From NCBI RefSeq assembly GCF_965363235.1, contig NC_134848.1, forward strand, positions 61,838,181 through 61,902,180: a stretch of DNA of 64,000 bases. Direction: 5' to 3'. Positions 1 to 13,500 of this stretch are shown in pieces. The stretch comes from Mytilus galloprovincialis. Its lineage: Eukaryota > Mollusca > Bivalvia > Mytilida > Mytilidae. The translations under genes and the position numbers were made by a program. The notes beneath the pieces were generated by a model that saw only the letters and a program-made list of their open reading frames with translations, had not been told where the DNA came from and made no database searches. How positions within the stretch are numbered: the first letter of the stretch is position 1; each line of letters begins with the position of its first letter.

Positions 1-215
1 TGGCACCCAAAATAACTTTATGTTTTGTCGATAGCCTGGTTTATAATCAGTGTTTTAATCGACGAAACTTGATCAGAAATTTCTATCCTGATAGAATTAA
101 TATATTTTCGTTTACGACAGACTTTTATTTTCATAACCGTTAACCAAATTGATGTGTTGACTCTTTTATATTATTATGTACATGGCGAATAAGGGTGTAA
201 ATACACTGTGTATAT

Positions 216-2036
216 GTTACAGTAAATACGTGAAATTAGGAATTACACGTAATTACTAAACATTTCAGTAAATACCTGTACTTACTAGTCAATTCAGTAA
301 TTACATGTATTTACTAGTTGTTTCAGTGATTACTGGTATTCACTGATATTTTTACAGCTATTTACTAACTTGATATTTTTGTTTACAAATTATAGACATA
401 ATTCAAGATATCAAAAAAGAAAGTAAATGAGAAGGGATTTTTAGGGCTTACTTAAGGATTAAGGATTATAAGGCACATTAAAAGTGCATACTCTTTAGTG
501 TTTGTGAACTGAAACTGGAAAATGGTTGTTTTTGAGCATTTTCAGCATGGAAGACAATGATTTCAATACAAAATGGAGAAAAAACATTTTTGAGAATTTA
601 AACAGCTCTTTTTTTAAGATAGAGATTAGATTATGCCAAATTAGGTTAAATGATCTTGATAATTCTTCGAATCTAATGATTATGTTAAATTAAAATCTCC
701 ATCAGGCATACTTTGCATATCAATTTGGGCAATGCCATGAGTTAAATTCCTTATACAAAATAGGTTGAACTACAACTTCTTTTGTCAGACATTTGCGATG
801 AAGCTGACATTCTTCACAAACAAATTTATACAAATGGATTAAGAGTCACATTTTCATATTTCTGTATTTCTGTGTTTCTCTTTTTTAATGAGTTTTACAA
901 GACCTCCGAACTGAACCTGCAACAAAATGTTATCATCGTTTCTACCTGTATAAGAATGATCTTTTGTGGATTGAATAAGTCAACTGAATGGTTCATCCCT
1001 TTTCTGTTACTTTCAATGTTGACATTCTTTTCCTTTTCGTCGAACCTAAAAGTCGCAAAAGCGAGACATAGGAAACCAACCTTAGTTCCGTCGCCAGTGG
1101 CGTTCACAAATATTCACTCTGTGGTGATTTTTTTTTTTTTTAATTTTGATAACTTTCTTGAATTATCCTTGATTTCTACCAATCTCTAACAGGACCTTGT
1201 TTATGATCAAAAGACAAATTTCAAGAAGAAAATTTGTAAAATATAAAATCAAGTTTTTCCGTATTTTTCTTATAAATGGACTTAGTTTTTATGCCAGTTA
1301 AGATTATGTTCACACTGTGGTTACATGTTTTTAAATTTAAATAACATTCTCAAAATATCCTAGATTTTACCAAACTTGGACAAAAGCTTGTTTATGATCA
1401 TAAGAATGATAATATCCAGAAGTAAAGTGATTGTCTGTATAATCACTGAAGCATGACTGGCGCCCCCCTTTTAGGTCATTCAGCAGGCCCCCCAAGCACA
1501 AAAAAGTTCTGGATCTGCCACAGTCGGTAACCCATCCCCAGCTATGGGTTGAATTGGAGGTCAAATGAATATGTATTCAATGAGGTCCATTTATTAACTT
1601 GCAAGTGCACAACTCATCAACCATGTTTCTCAGCTTACTTAACAAAATAGAAACAGATAGGCTGCTGAAAGTAAATAAAACTTCACTATATCATTTTCAT
1701 TAATGATTTAACATCAACGAAAATCATATTTTTTTTTAAATTTCGTAGCTAATGCACCTATTGCAAAAAGTTGCATTTTAGGCTGATCCCTTTTTAAGAG
1801 TACTCAATGGTTTTCTAGTTAGTATTACCATAACTTTTGATCAGTTGACCATATTACAACAGTGTTTTTACAGTTAGTAAATAGGCGTAAAAATTCATTT
1901 TAAAATTAGTAATTACTAGTTATTACTGGGCCGATTTTAGGAATTACTTGTATTTACTAAGTGCATCGGGAATTACATGTAATTCCTAAATTTTAGTAAT
2001 TACATGTAATTCCAAATTTCACCTATTTACTGTAAC
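216..2036. mobile_element. 1.8-kb element with long inverted terminal repeats
   Basis: The left end starts GTTACAGTAAATACGTGAAA and continues with aattac/gtaattac units. The right end, reverse-complemented, starts GTTACAGTAAATAGGTGAAA and has the same continuation. Subterminal copies of short palindromic motifs (aattacatgtaatt) are repeated several times at each side. Flanks are alternating TA, so the target duplication is ambiguous. A GGATC-type repeat (1441-1527) is nested within. No transposase ORF was recognised; the 135-codon ORF at 782-1189 has no domain. Confidence 0.65.
1441..1527 (-). mobile_element. GGCGGATCC-type short TIR element, partial copy 3
   Basis: The reverse complement reads GGCAGATCCAGAACTTTTTT, a G-rich middle, then 'agtcatgcttcagtgatt'. 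One end is missing. It is nested in the 216-2036 TIR element. Confidence 0.65.
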
Positions 2037-4132
2037 ATATATACATGTATATATCAACGTGGTCCGTATTCGTCAACTTAACTTTTAAACAAGAGTTCGC
2101 ACGCTTTACTAATCAGGACTGAATATTTGTTGAACGTTTTTATTTATTAAATACATGGATTTTTCTCTATATATAACAAATACTTAGCAGTTTTTGGGTC
2201 CAAATAATGAATTTTGAACAATGGTATGAGAACAAATTAAGATGAAAATGCACAGAGATAAGAATGTAGAGATGTGAGTTATACGTCAATGAGACAACAA
2301 TCATCAGAACTAAAAAAATAATCGCTCTATTTGTTTATCTCACGAAGCCAACATCTAAAATCGTTAATTTGGAATATTTTGAATACATACATGTCTGGTA
2401 GACTTTAGACAAAATTGGTTTTCAGTAAGGCCAACAATATCCCCTGAATTTATTTAACATCATAGTCATCATGTTTCAAACAGTTTTTGTCGATCATTTT
2501 TTTGGGGGGCCAATCCAGCCGACCGTGCAGATAAGATGATATACTCCACGGCTCCTGTGAAAGTTTTCTTGTTGAGTAAAGAAAGGGGAAATACGCCTTT
2601 ACGTTATCTAAGGTTTGTAGCTTTTAAAATATAACCAGTGATTTTTTTTTTTATATTTCAGGATTTATCTTAAATTATACAATTATTTGGAGAAATGCAT
2701 TTAACAATGTTTTAATGATGATATTTGATTATTTCTTTTATACAACTTTTATATATTTGAGACTGCTTTGACATATTGTGTAAACACCTGTATTATGTTG
2801 AACACTATATTTTTCCTTCTAAGTGTACTATGTGTTTTCTTATTGTTTGATTGCTGTCTTATTGACGTTTAACCAATATGGTATCGACTCTGTTAGATCC
2901 CATACTACGTTGTCCCTTGATTCGTTTGCAGACAATTGTATGTCAATATTGCCCGGACGGTGGCGGTTTCAGAGGAGGGAAGGGGCAAACTAATAACTTT
3001 ATAAGGGGGCCATATTAAAATTCTAAGCATTTACAACACATGTAACTCATTAATGGGGGCCTTGTCCCTTGTCCCTTGCAAATCTGCATTTGGTTGAAAT
3101 CATGTCTTATGTTGGAATTTAAACCAACTTTCGTTATCCAGTATTACGCAGACCTTGGATTTTTATGGTGAAGTTTTTTAGTTCTCCCTATATTTATCAA
3201 CCTTTCCGTGTACTATATTTTATGTTGCAACGTTGGTAGGAGATTGGCAAATGATAATGTTTCCATTTCACACAAAGTGTAAAGTTTGAAAATTATCTGT
3301 AACTTCTGTGTCTTCTTAGTGAAACCAGTATCATGAGTATGCCTGTTCCTTATCGAGACCAAAGACAGGCCTACATAGGAACATGGAAATGAAGGAACGG
3401 GAAGTTGCAGAAGAAAAGGGGGAGGGTTAATGCGATATGTTGGAAAAGTGTTTTCACCGATTTTTACTTGGAGTAAATGGAGGGAAGTGGAAATTAATTA
3501 CCCACTTAAACCCTCTCCTTTGGCCTTGTGAGCTACCGGTGTAGTGTGTCTTCTGATATGAAACTACCAAAGTTACCAGGGATGGTTTTACCAGTTGATT
3601 AAAGCAGCAATAGAAAAGAGACATAGCACATATTTACCTGTGAGTCTATCATTTCAACCTTTTCTCGTACAGTCAATACGTTTTACTTTTATCAGCTGTA
3701 CAATCAAAAATCTGATGTCGTTTATTTACGAAATGATAGCTGCGTGTTGACTTTATATCAGACTTTCACATAAAAGTTGTTTTTTTCTTTTGTCAAAGTT
3801 TTAAAATATTAAAATTCCAAATTTTTTATTTTGTAAACTTTGAAAACTTCACCAAATAATTAGAATTTTAAAATCATCGTTTTAAAATATAGAAGTTAAG
3901 ATTTTTAACAATCTTTGAAAATACTAAACTGAACGTTTAGTTTTTATCATTCTCCTTTTTAGAAGTTAAGTAAGAAGCGAACTAGAAGGAAACGAAATGA
4001 AAATTACCAAATTAAACAAAAACAAAAAACAATATTTTCTGTTTAGAACTAATTTAAATAAAAAATATAAAACAAGAGGCTAACTTGCGACCTATCGACT
4101 TAGTAATAACCGGGTTTGTAAAAACATGAGCA
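2037..4132. other. Intergenic, no gene seen
   Basis: AT-rich, with scattered G-runs ('aagggggccatatt', 'atgggggccttgtc' near 3000-3060) that look like decayed dispersed repeats. No ORF with a domain and no splice-supported exon. Confidence 0.6.
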
Positions 4133-4330
4133 ACACGACGGGTGCCATATGTGCACTGCGGTAGGATCTACTTACCTTCTCGAGCACCTGTGATCACCCG
4201 CAGTTTTTTGTACATTCTGTGTCGTTCAGTTTTTAGTTTTCTATGTTGTATTTTATGTACTATTGCTAGTCACTTGGTCTTCTTGATTAGACCCAAAAAA
4301 AGAGTATTGTGTCTTTTATTTATCTGAAAT
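4133..4330 (+). repeat. Dispersed repeat 'gtgccatatgtg...acctgtgatcaccc'
   Basis: A copy of a family also at 11290-11430 (minus strand) and about 62060-62260 (plus). Shared phrases: 'gtgccacatgtggagcagga' type start, 'cttacc.t.c.gagcacct' and 'gttttctatgttgtgtt'. It carries a short spurious ORF. Confidence 0.6.
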
Positions 4331-4489
4331 TCAGCAAAAAAAGAATTGACTCATGATTGTAACTTTTCAGAAAACACATATAAATTCAGATAAATGGGTT
4401 GTCTAAATGTATGACGATTGATTTCCGTAAATAAAGGCAACAGTAGTATACCGCTGTTCAAAACTCGTAAATCTATGAACAAAAAACAA

Positions 4490-4800
4490 AATTTGGGTAA
4501 CAAACTAAAACTGAGGGAAACGCATTAAATATAAGAGGAGAACAACGACACAACATTAAAATGTAACATACACAGAAACGGACTAACCATTAGACAGAAT
4601 CCGATGAGAATAACAAATATAACATCAAAACCAAATACATGAATTTGGGATAGAAAAGTACCGTGACACGTCTTATAGTAATGTGAATTCACACTCAAAT
4701 ATAAGAGAAAACAAACGACACAACGGAAACACAACGTTAAAATGTTACACACACAGAAACGAACTATAATATAACAATGGCCATTGAAATGAAATACTGA
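4490..4800 (+). repeat. Dispersed repeat with internal duplication (aacgacacaac...)
   Basis: Two related halves share 'aaatataagag(g)agaacaacgacacaac', 'ttaaaatgt.acacacacag' and 'aaacg.act'. I recognise it as a common mussel interspersed repeat; non-coding. Confidence 0.6.
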
Positions 4801-5214
4801 AAAAGATTTTCGGGTCAACAAACTTTAAAAACAATATTTAAAGGACGAGGAAAACGTTTTCTTTCATTGGAAAATTAGTAATTAATAAAAATTATAAATA
4901 AGATTAAGTGCAAACATGTAGTTTGCAGTAGGGTACAGTGTTTTGATACGTCTTGCTTAACACGTTTCAAATAATAATACTACGAGTCATATTATGCAAT
5001 TCATGTATATTTTCCAATCTGTTTTTTTTTCATTCTTTTCCAATGTAGTATATTATACTACTCTATATAACTACACTAGCAGTAAGCCTTGGAACTGTGT
5101 CACTGGTTTATTTATAAACTTTGTTAATTGATCAGGAAGTACATTTCCCAGCAAGTACATTCGGATGAAAAATACTCATGTGCCAACAAAGACAAATGTG
5201 AACAAACGTAAATT

Positions 5215-5515
5215 GTATTCCAAATTCTTTACATTTCACATTATCAATATGATGACAAATAGCATGTGACTATTTCACCAAATGTTTACTGCATTGTGAT
5301 GTCGAACAATACGCATATGAAGAACGAAAAAGATATGGGTCCCTTGTTAATTTCAAGAAGAATTTGTCCCTTTCCCTGATAAAAAAAAGAAGGAATGGCT
5401 AGGAGTGGAATCCTATCTGCGGCATGGTGTTGAAGATGGGGAAACTAGCTTCTGTACGCGAACTTGAAATGTTATGTTAGGTGTCTCGATACTAATATAT
5501 GAGATATTGGGTTTT
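5215..5515 (+). repeat. Duplicated 300-bp block, copy A
   Basis: Shares long stretches with 9865-10165, including 'gcatatgaagaa', 'atatgggtc.cttgtt.attt', 'caagaagaatttgtc', 'ggcatggtgttgaagatggg' and 'aaactagctt'. About 80-85% alike by eye. Confidence 0.8.
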
Positions 5516-6879
5516 ATCGCTAATTTGTGCATTTTTCCTTTGATATTTTTTTGTGATAATTTTCATATCATGCTACTCATTTGAGATGGAAAATTATCGC
5601 TAAAAACTAAGCATGCACGTGGCGTTGCTAACGAAATTGATATGCAATTGACAATTTAAATAGCGATAACTCGATTGACTTTCTCGCTTGAGCCGGGACT
5701 CTCGTTTAGATGATCACCGACAATAAATGCTACGACAATGAAAATACCCAATTCTTATTTGGTTATAATCTTAATTTCGATGTACCATGTCTTCTGATTG
5801 GCTGAAGGTTTTTATTTTTTTTTCAGTTCATAGGCACGATTTTGGTATGTGGCCGTGACGACAGCAAAAATTTTTTTATGATTTACTTATTAAAAAAAAA
5901 AGGTTTAATTAAATTATAAGGAATGGATGTAATATATTGATCTGCTTTTTCGAAATAACATAAAAAAAATGTGGTTCACCATTTTCACTTACCCGCTAGT
6001 TAATCAGAGTGTTCCACATCTTTCATGATATAACTTCACAGAAAGTCATAATATTACACTGTCTTCATTAAAAAGTAATAAATTTATTAAACACAAACTA
6101 CTTCTTTTGTTACATTTACTGCTGAATTCACATATAGGCATGATAGGGCTAAGGTCAAAGGATTATACATTAAAACATGCAATGACACATTTTAAGCGTA
6201 TGAGACGACATGCATTAAATTTAAAACATGAAATCCCTATATTTTAGTTAAATATTCAAATATTAATACAATACATTTCCATTTTAAAACACATAAGCGA
6301 TTTAGAAAATGTAGAAACAAAATCAACATGCCAAAATTGGAGCTTATTATAAAAAATTATATTTCAAGTTTTAACTTATTATAATAATTGAAACTTTGTA
6401 TGAGACAAACGTTGTTTTCTCCCGTGTCCGTTTTGACACGAAGCGTCTAAGACAGAAAACTCCACTTTGATCCAATATATCAATTAAAATATAAATTTTC
6501 CCAATATTGTGGTATATCCCATTTGCCTCGACTGTTTATTTTCAATAAGAATCAAATATCAAGTTGTTTTTATAGTTGCTTTTATTATTTATATCGTAAT
6601 TGTTGTTAAGTCTATTGTTATTTTAGAATACAGTTTGGGTGATTGAGTACATGAAACTCCTTTCATCTGTAGTGTGAGTTGTCAGACGTTTATCAATCTA
6701 TATATTTAACTATTTTTCACAAGTGTGGCTTGTTGGTTGGCCTTCAATCATCGGGATTTTACTTTTTTCTTAATAGGAGTGAGTTATCAGGCCTATATCA
6801 TTGTATATTAAGCTGTTATTTACTTCTCTTGTAGTTCCCAGCATTTTCTACATCATTACAGATAGTATATATCGCTGAA
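5516..6879. other. Intergenic, nothing recognisable
   Basis: AT-rich sequence with short hairpins and homopolymer runs. I saw no exon, RNA gene or clear repeat boundary. Confidence 0.55.
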
Positions 6880-7080
6880 GATTGATTTATTTGCCAGGCC
6901 TGTGACTTCTGTGACAGAAAACTCGACATAGGTATAGTGATCCAGGGGCGGCGGCGGCGTGAACTAACTACTTAAAAGCTTAATATTTCAAAAGGTAAAA
7001 GCACTGGATGCTTCATACTTTGTGTATTTATGCCGTATGTTCTGAGGTTTCCGTCTGCCATATGTCCTTTGTCATTGATG
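6880..7080 (+). repeat. Tandem-like duplicated block, copy A (GGCGGCGGCGGCG)
   Basis: Matches 7245-7450 at about 90%: 'cctgtgacttctgtgaca', 'aactcgacataggtat', 'ggcggcggcggcgtg' and 'ccgtctgccatatgtccttt'. The unit spacing is about 360 bp. Confidence 0.85.
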
Positions 7081-7244
7081 TGATTTTCATAGTTCAGTGA
7101 CTATTTGATTCCTAACTTATTATGAGAATTATGATAACTGTATTTGGTAAATGCGTATCTTGTATGGTCGTCATGCCCGTCGGACAGTTTTCACTTGACC
7201 TCGACCATTTTACGGTTCATTGCACCCTGTGAAGTTTAAGTGAT

Positions 7245-7450
7245 TTGATCTGTTTTATTTGCCAAGCCTGTGACTTCTGTGACATAAAACTCGACATAGG
7301 TATCGTGATCCAGTGGCGGCGGCGGCGTGCACTAACTACTTTAAAGCTAGATATTTCAAAAGGTAGAAGATCTGGATGCTCCATACTTTGTGTATTTATG
7401 CCATATGTTCCGATTTTTCCGTCTGCCATATGTCCTTTGTCATTATTCAT
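7245..7450 (+). repeat. Tandem-like duplicated block, copy B
   Basis: Second copy of the 6880 block. The overlapping ORFs on both strands here are not supported as genes, because copy A does not keep them open. Confidence 0.85.
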
Positions 7451-9864
7451 GATACCTGCTATTAAAGTATATATTTATGGCATGATTGTAAGGGTATATG
7501 TTTGCAGGTATCATCTGACATAAACTTTATTTTCATCGATAGTTAATCCATGTATCTAATGATTTTAAAGTGTACATGTCTGTCTGTATGAAAGAGTTTT
7601 GAAAAAAGCCCCTCAAATTGTACAAATGGTAAAAAGCATTTGGATCTTAATCATAAATTTAGGTAAATAGTTATTTACGGTATTCTTTTGACGTATTTGT
7701 CCGACAGTTGCTATTTACACACATTTTGTAACAAAAGTATATCTGCTCTTTTACCCTCGGAGATATGTTCATGCATGAGTAATCTTGTTGTGTAATGCCT
7801 TGGATCATATCTAGATCTGAATGACGAAAATTCATAATGCGGCTATATCAACTGTTTTCCTATATTGCACTAAATTCGAGTATTTTGAAGGATTGTAACT
7901 TTTGATGCCAGATGTTTTTTATTTATATTTAACATTGTCACGTTACCAATAAAACATCACATATTATCGTTACCAGTGTAAAATTCTTTTTACGTCGTCT
8001 TTTTCTCAGCGCATTTTAAAATGCCGACAAATACAAGACAGTTTAGACCAGTGATAGATAAAAGGTGAAGTCTGTACGATCTTGTCTTTCTAACACTAAC
8101 TAGTAAGTCTGTAAACCAAGAAAAAAATAAAATGTGTATAAATAATTGTTTTCTAGAATAAGTCTTATTTCATATTTCATGTATGTGTAGTAATGCTTCA
8201 TTTTGACTGTTAAACCTTTAGGAATGTTCACAGTGTCTGAAATATAATTTGTTTTCAACGTTTATCGAAACAAAAATCACATGATTTTGAAATATATTCC
8301 AAATTAAAACGTTTAACGGTTCAAACGGACAATAAAAGGAGTTTCTCAATAAAAAGCTGCACTTGTTGCTGTGATTTTGTTTTATTATTTTTCGATTTCT
8401 AGGAAAATTGCAATTGTTTCTTTTTCATTAAGAATCTCTGCTGAATCTACTCCATGTATATAGACTCGTATCTCTTGACTTGATAATTATTACGTTTCAG
8501 TAAAATAAAGCTAATATGAAAAAATATCACTTTTTTTCTCTTAAATTTCAACAGTTTTTGGAAAGGCATGTCTGTTTATGTTAATTAATAAAGAGCAACT
8601 GGTGAGTGTTGTTTAGCCTGAAAAAAATTCTGCGTACTAAATAAAAATATCTGTCTTTTTGGTGATTTTAATAGCCTTAACATCTGACTTGTTCAGCATT
8701 AGCATTCGTAAAATAATATGCTTCAATTTATATCCTACAATTATTTCCAATTTTTCAGATATAGACCACTAGTTATTTAAAGAGAAAGATGTATGAAAAT
8801 AGCAACTATTTTGAACCTCAAATTGTAAAAAATGTAAAACCATTTTGATTCTCATTGTAAATAAACAGAGGGATATAATTTAAACGATTTTGTTTACATG
8901 CGATTTTATAGTATCCCTTTAACGTTATATCCTAATATCAATCAAAATTTTATCATTATCAAATCACATGTTCTTAACAGAAAAAAGAGGTATGATAAAA
9001 CTAGCCATTTGGCCCCTCAAATTGTAAAAATGGTAACATCATTTTAATTCTAATCATGAATAAACAGAGGGTTATTTTACAAGCGATTTATAGTATCCCT
9101 TTACCGTTATATCCTAATATCAATCTAAATTATAAAAAGGGTAAAATCATTTTTATTTTATTGAAAAATGAACAGAGCTTTAAATTTCTTGACGACTATT
9201 TGTTTTCATATTTAACGTTGCGATGCTGCCAATTTATCATTATATATTTACGTCACCAGTGCCAAATTATGTTGACATCGTCTAAATGTTTCAACAAAAT
9301 TTCTTATATTATCAAGTACATGTAAGTTGTTTACCCACATAAAGATATACTTCGATGGCTTAGGTGACCATGACATGATTTTCATCATGCATTAAAATTG
9401 ATGAGGATGCATGTATTGACTCATGTGATTGTATGTTGTTAGATAAACTAAGTATTTCCGTTTCTGGACTGAAAAGTTGTGAGATAAGCTATGTATTTCG
9501 GTTTCTTGACGGAAGACATGATTGTTAACTTAGCTGGTAATACAGTTGTATTTGTGCAATTTACGTCTTAACAATAATTTTGAATCGTTAATTGTTTTTG
9601 TCTATTAAGTTTTTTCTCTGTTCTCGTTAGTAAACTTTTAATTTGACACTAGAACATACAGGTTTGTATATTTTCATGTTGTACTGTTACCCCGCTTTTC
9701 CAGATCTGTCCGGAAGGGTTTAGTGCGCACAGGCATGTTTATCCCTGCCACTTCAATGTGTGCCTGTAGTCCAGTGGTTGTCGTTATATAAATTTTTTTA
9801 TGTCTGTCATATTTTTTTTCGAAATTGTTTTGTTATACATTAGACCGTTAGTTTCTTTACATTT

Positions 9865-10165
9865 GACATTATAAATATAATGACTAATATCATGTTACTA
9901 TTGATAAATTCAATTCCTCCTAATGTTTACTGCATTTTGACATGTTTAATGTCGAACAAAATGCATATGAAGAATGAATAAGATATGGGTCTCTTGTTTA
10001 TTTCAAGAAGAATTTGTCACTTATCCTGATTAAAAAACAGCAGGAATGGGTTTGAGGGGGATCCTGTCTGTGGCATGGTGTTGAAGATGGGAAAACTAGC
10101 TTTTTTATACGAACTTGAAATATTATGTTAGATGTATCGGTACCAATAAATGAGCCATTGGGTTT
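9865..10165 (+). repeat. Duplicated 300-bp block, copy B
   Basis: Partner of 5215-5515 in the same orientation, 4.65 kb away. Neither has an ORF across the block. Confidence 0.8.
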
Positions 10166-11289
10166 TATATAATGGATTGGAATATGTCACAGTTCATTCA
10201 CATCCCAAGTCGGCAGTGCAAATCAATAAATGTCAACACATTGGTAAATTAAATATTCATTTAAAACAATCCAAATATGAAAATGACATAAACAATATAT
10301 CTGATTACTTTTAAAAATACAAATGTAGTTTTTGTACTCTCGTTTTCATATACAAACGGAGTCACTTCATTAAACAAATCTTTCTTTAAATACCAAAAAG
10401 CGTTGTTAACAACACAGTGTGTAATGGTCATATTATCAACAGAAATTAGATAACAGATTGATTCCATTTATCAAAAGGAAAATTGTTTATCCCCATGAGC
10501 TATTAAAAAAGAATGAAATGTTTAAATATTCTTGTTTGCAATTAATTGACTTCAACCCATTATTCACAGGTTATTGACAGAACGTAATAATTATTGTCAT
10601 AGTTATCAGTTTATGTGAGGAACTCGATTGTTAAATTCCGTTTGTAAGATATTCAAGAATATAGATTTAACAGTATTTTTTAGAAATATGTTTCTTTGAT
10701 TTTGCATAATTTGCGGTCTATATTTTGTTTACAAAATCTTTTAACTGTACATGCATTCGTTATTAACCTCCACATGCATGATTAATTATGTCGCGACCTG
10801 ATAAAATAGTAACAAATGTAATGATTCTTTCTAGGGTTTTTCATGAGACTTCAAATAATCTTTAGTTTGAATTATCTACTCCTGGTGTAAAATAATAACC
10901 GTAGTTCGAACTAAACTTAAAAAAAAAAATTAAAACCTGGATTACTCGATTTTTCCGACATGCTATTAATAATCTTAGGCATTCGGCTTCTATATGTTTT
11001 AAGTTACCTAAATATTTATAATTTTGGTACAATTTTTTCCAATGATTGATGAATATTAATGCCTTAATGTCCAGTAGGAAATATTAGAATGTTAGGGATG
11101 AGTATCTGTTTTATACAAGACTAGCTTTAAAATAAATAGATACATGATATATTATGGTGACGATTTATTTTATGTGTTTTTTATAATGTAAAACTAACAG
11201 GACAACGATATAGCCTATTTTAGTTTTATAGATATGCAAATATCTCTAATTTATCAACAATCAAATGATGTAGTTAAAATATCAAAATT

Positions 11290-11430
11290 TAGATGAAATA
11301 AGTGATGGCTAAAAATGAAAATGACAAACAGACAAACAATAGTACACATGACACAACAAAAACTAGGAGTAATTTCAGGTGCTCCGGAAGGGTAAGCAGA
11401 TCCTGCTCCACATGTGGCACCCGTCGTGTT
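11290..11430 (-). repeat. Dispersed repeat, minus copy of the 4133 family
   Basis: On the minus strand: 'gcaacacgacgggtgccaca', 'ggagcaggatctgcttaccc' and 'ttccggagcacctgaaatta', the same order as at 4133. Confidence 0.6.
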
Positions 11431-11952
11431 GCTTTTGAGATAACAAATCCGGTAAATAGTCTAATTCGGTAGGTCACATTTATTATGTTGACCGCGTCTT
11501 TTTCTCTGCGCATTCCAAAATGAAGTTCCTTTCCTACATAAAGATATACTTTGATTGCAGTTATCATGCATAATTGTGATAATGTATTGATTGACTCATG
11601 TATTCAACATTTGTTTTCTAGAAAATGCCGACAAATACAAGACAGTTTAGACCAATGATAGATAAAAGGTGAAGTTTGTACGAGCTTGTCTTTTTAACAC
11701 TAACTAGTAAGTCTGAAAACCAAGAAAAAATAAAATTGATATAAATAATTGTCTTCGAAAATAAGTCTTATTTCATATTTCATATATTTGTAGTAATGCT
11801 CCATTTTGACTGTTAAACCTTTATGAATGTTCACAGTTTCTAAAATATAATTTGTTTTCAACGTTGATCCAAACAAAAATTAAATGATTTTGTAATATTC
11901 AAAATTAATACTTTTAACTCACTTCCTCTTTTGTGGTTTAAACTGACAATAA

Positions 11953-12035
11953 ACGCCAAGGGTAAAATAATTGAATATAAATGCCCAACCCATGGTTAAA
12001 TGAAAACAAATCTACGGCTGCCGTGAATTATTTCC
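11953..12035 (-). repeat. Inverted copy of the 17665-17745 segment
   Basis: 'gggtaaaataattgaatata' and 'aaatctacggctgccgtgaa' are the reverse complement of the segment at 17665-17745, about 93% alike, so the array also holds inverted units. Confidence 0.8.
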
Positions 12036-13345
12036 GACCATTTTGAACCTCAAATTGTAAAAATGGTAAATTCATTTGGATTCTAATCGTGAACATGTTG
12101 AATAAGCAGAGGGATATAATTTAAACGATTTTTTTTACAAGCGATTTATAGTATTCCTTTAACGTTATATCCTAATATCAATCTCAATTTTATCATTCTT
12201 AAAGCACATGTTATTTACAGGAAAAGAGGTATGATATAAGCTTTACATTTCTTGATGACTATTCTTTTTCACATTCAACGTTACGATGCTGCCAATTTAA
12301 GCTTATATATTTACGTCAAAAGTAACAAATTATGTTGACATCGTCTAAATATTTCAACGGAAGTTCTTTTAGTATCAAGTACATGTAAGCTGTTTTCTAA
12401 CATAAAGATATACTTTGATGGGATAGGTGACCATGAAATTTATTTTTATCATGCACTAAGATTGCGTAGGATGCATGTATTGACTCGTGTTATTGTATGT
12501 TGTTAGATAAACTAAGTATTTCCGTTTCTGGACGGAAGATTTGATAGATAAACTAAGTATTTCGGTTTCTTGACGGAAGACATGATTGTAAACTTAGCTG
12601 GTAATACCGTTGTATTTGTGCAAATTACGTCTTAACAATAATTTTATATTTTTTAATTAAGTTTTTTTCTCTTTTCTCGTTCGTAAATTATTAGTTTGAC
12701 ACTAGAACACACCCGCATTATCATGATTATCGCGGGTCCGTGACTGAATTTAAGTACCTTTGTCTTATTGTTAACCTGGTTTGTAGTATTTGTATTTCCA
12801 CCCGAGACATTTATGCTGATTGTAAGGTTTACATGTTTGTCTATGTTCATGTTGTACTGTTACATCGCTGTTCCAGATCTGTCCGCAAGGGTTAAGTGCG
12901 CACAAGCATGTTTATCCCCCCACTTTAATGTGTGCCTGTAGTCCAGCGGTTGTCGTTGGTTTATGTCTGACATATTTCTTTTTCGAAATTGTGTTGTTAT
13001 AATTTTCTAATTTGAATTTACATTACTCATGTCGTGGTCTTTTATAGCCTTTACCATATGGGTGTTTATCATTGTTAAAAGTCGTACGATCGCCTTTAAT
13101 TGCTCACATTAACTTTATTTTAACTCTGTTGGATAGTTATCAAATTGGAAATGATATCCTATCTCTTTATTTTTATGTTATCTTTAAAATCTAAAAATTA
13201 ATATCGAAACCTGTTTACAGACTTATAGTAAATGAATATAAAACAAATCGTTTTTAAGTAGATTTTATTTGTAACACATAAAACATTTAAAAGTTTTAAG
13301 GTTTCAGCTGATATCGGTTTATGTCAATTCTGTATTCTGTTTCCC

Positions 13346-13500
13346 GGCAAACGGACGTCAAATAGAAAAGCTAAAAATGATTTGACGTCGATTAGGGAAG
13401 CCAAAATTGACCGTCGATTTGAAATGTTATTTTATTGTGACGTCCGATTTGGACGTCGATTTGATGAATGGACGTCGATTAGAGACTGGACGTCGATCTG
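13346..13500 (+). repeat. Cluster of GACGTC-containing short repeats
   Basis: GACGTC occurs six times in about 150 bp, mostly as gacgtcgattt or gacgtcgattag, with irregular spacing and 'attgaccgtcgattt' as a further variant. Confidence 0.7.

Noticed and set aside
782-1189. 135-codon ORF inside the 216-2036 element
   Set aside because: No transposase motif or other domain; the hydrophobic stretches come from T-rich sequence.
7217-7523. Overlapping ORFs around GGCGGCGGCGGCG
   Set aside because: The near-identical block at 6880-7080 has these frames broken, so no coding constraint is visible.
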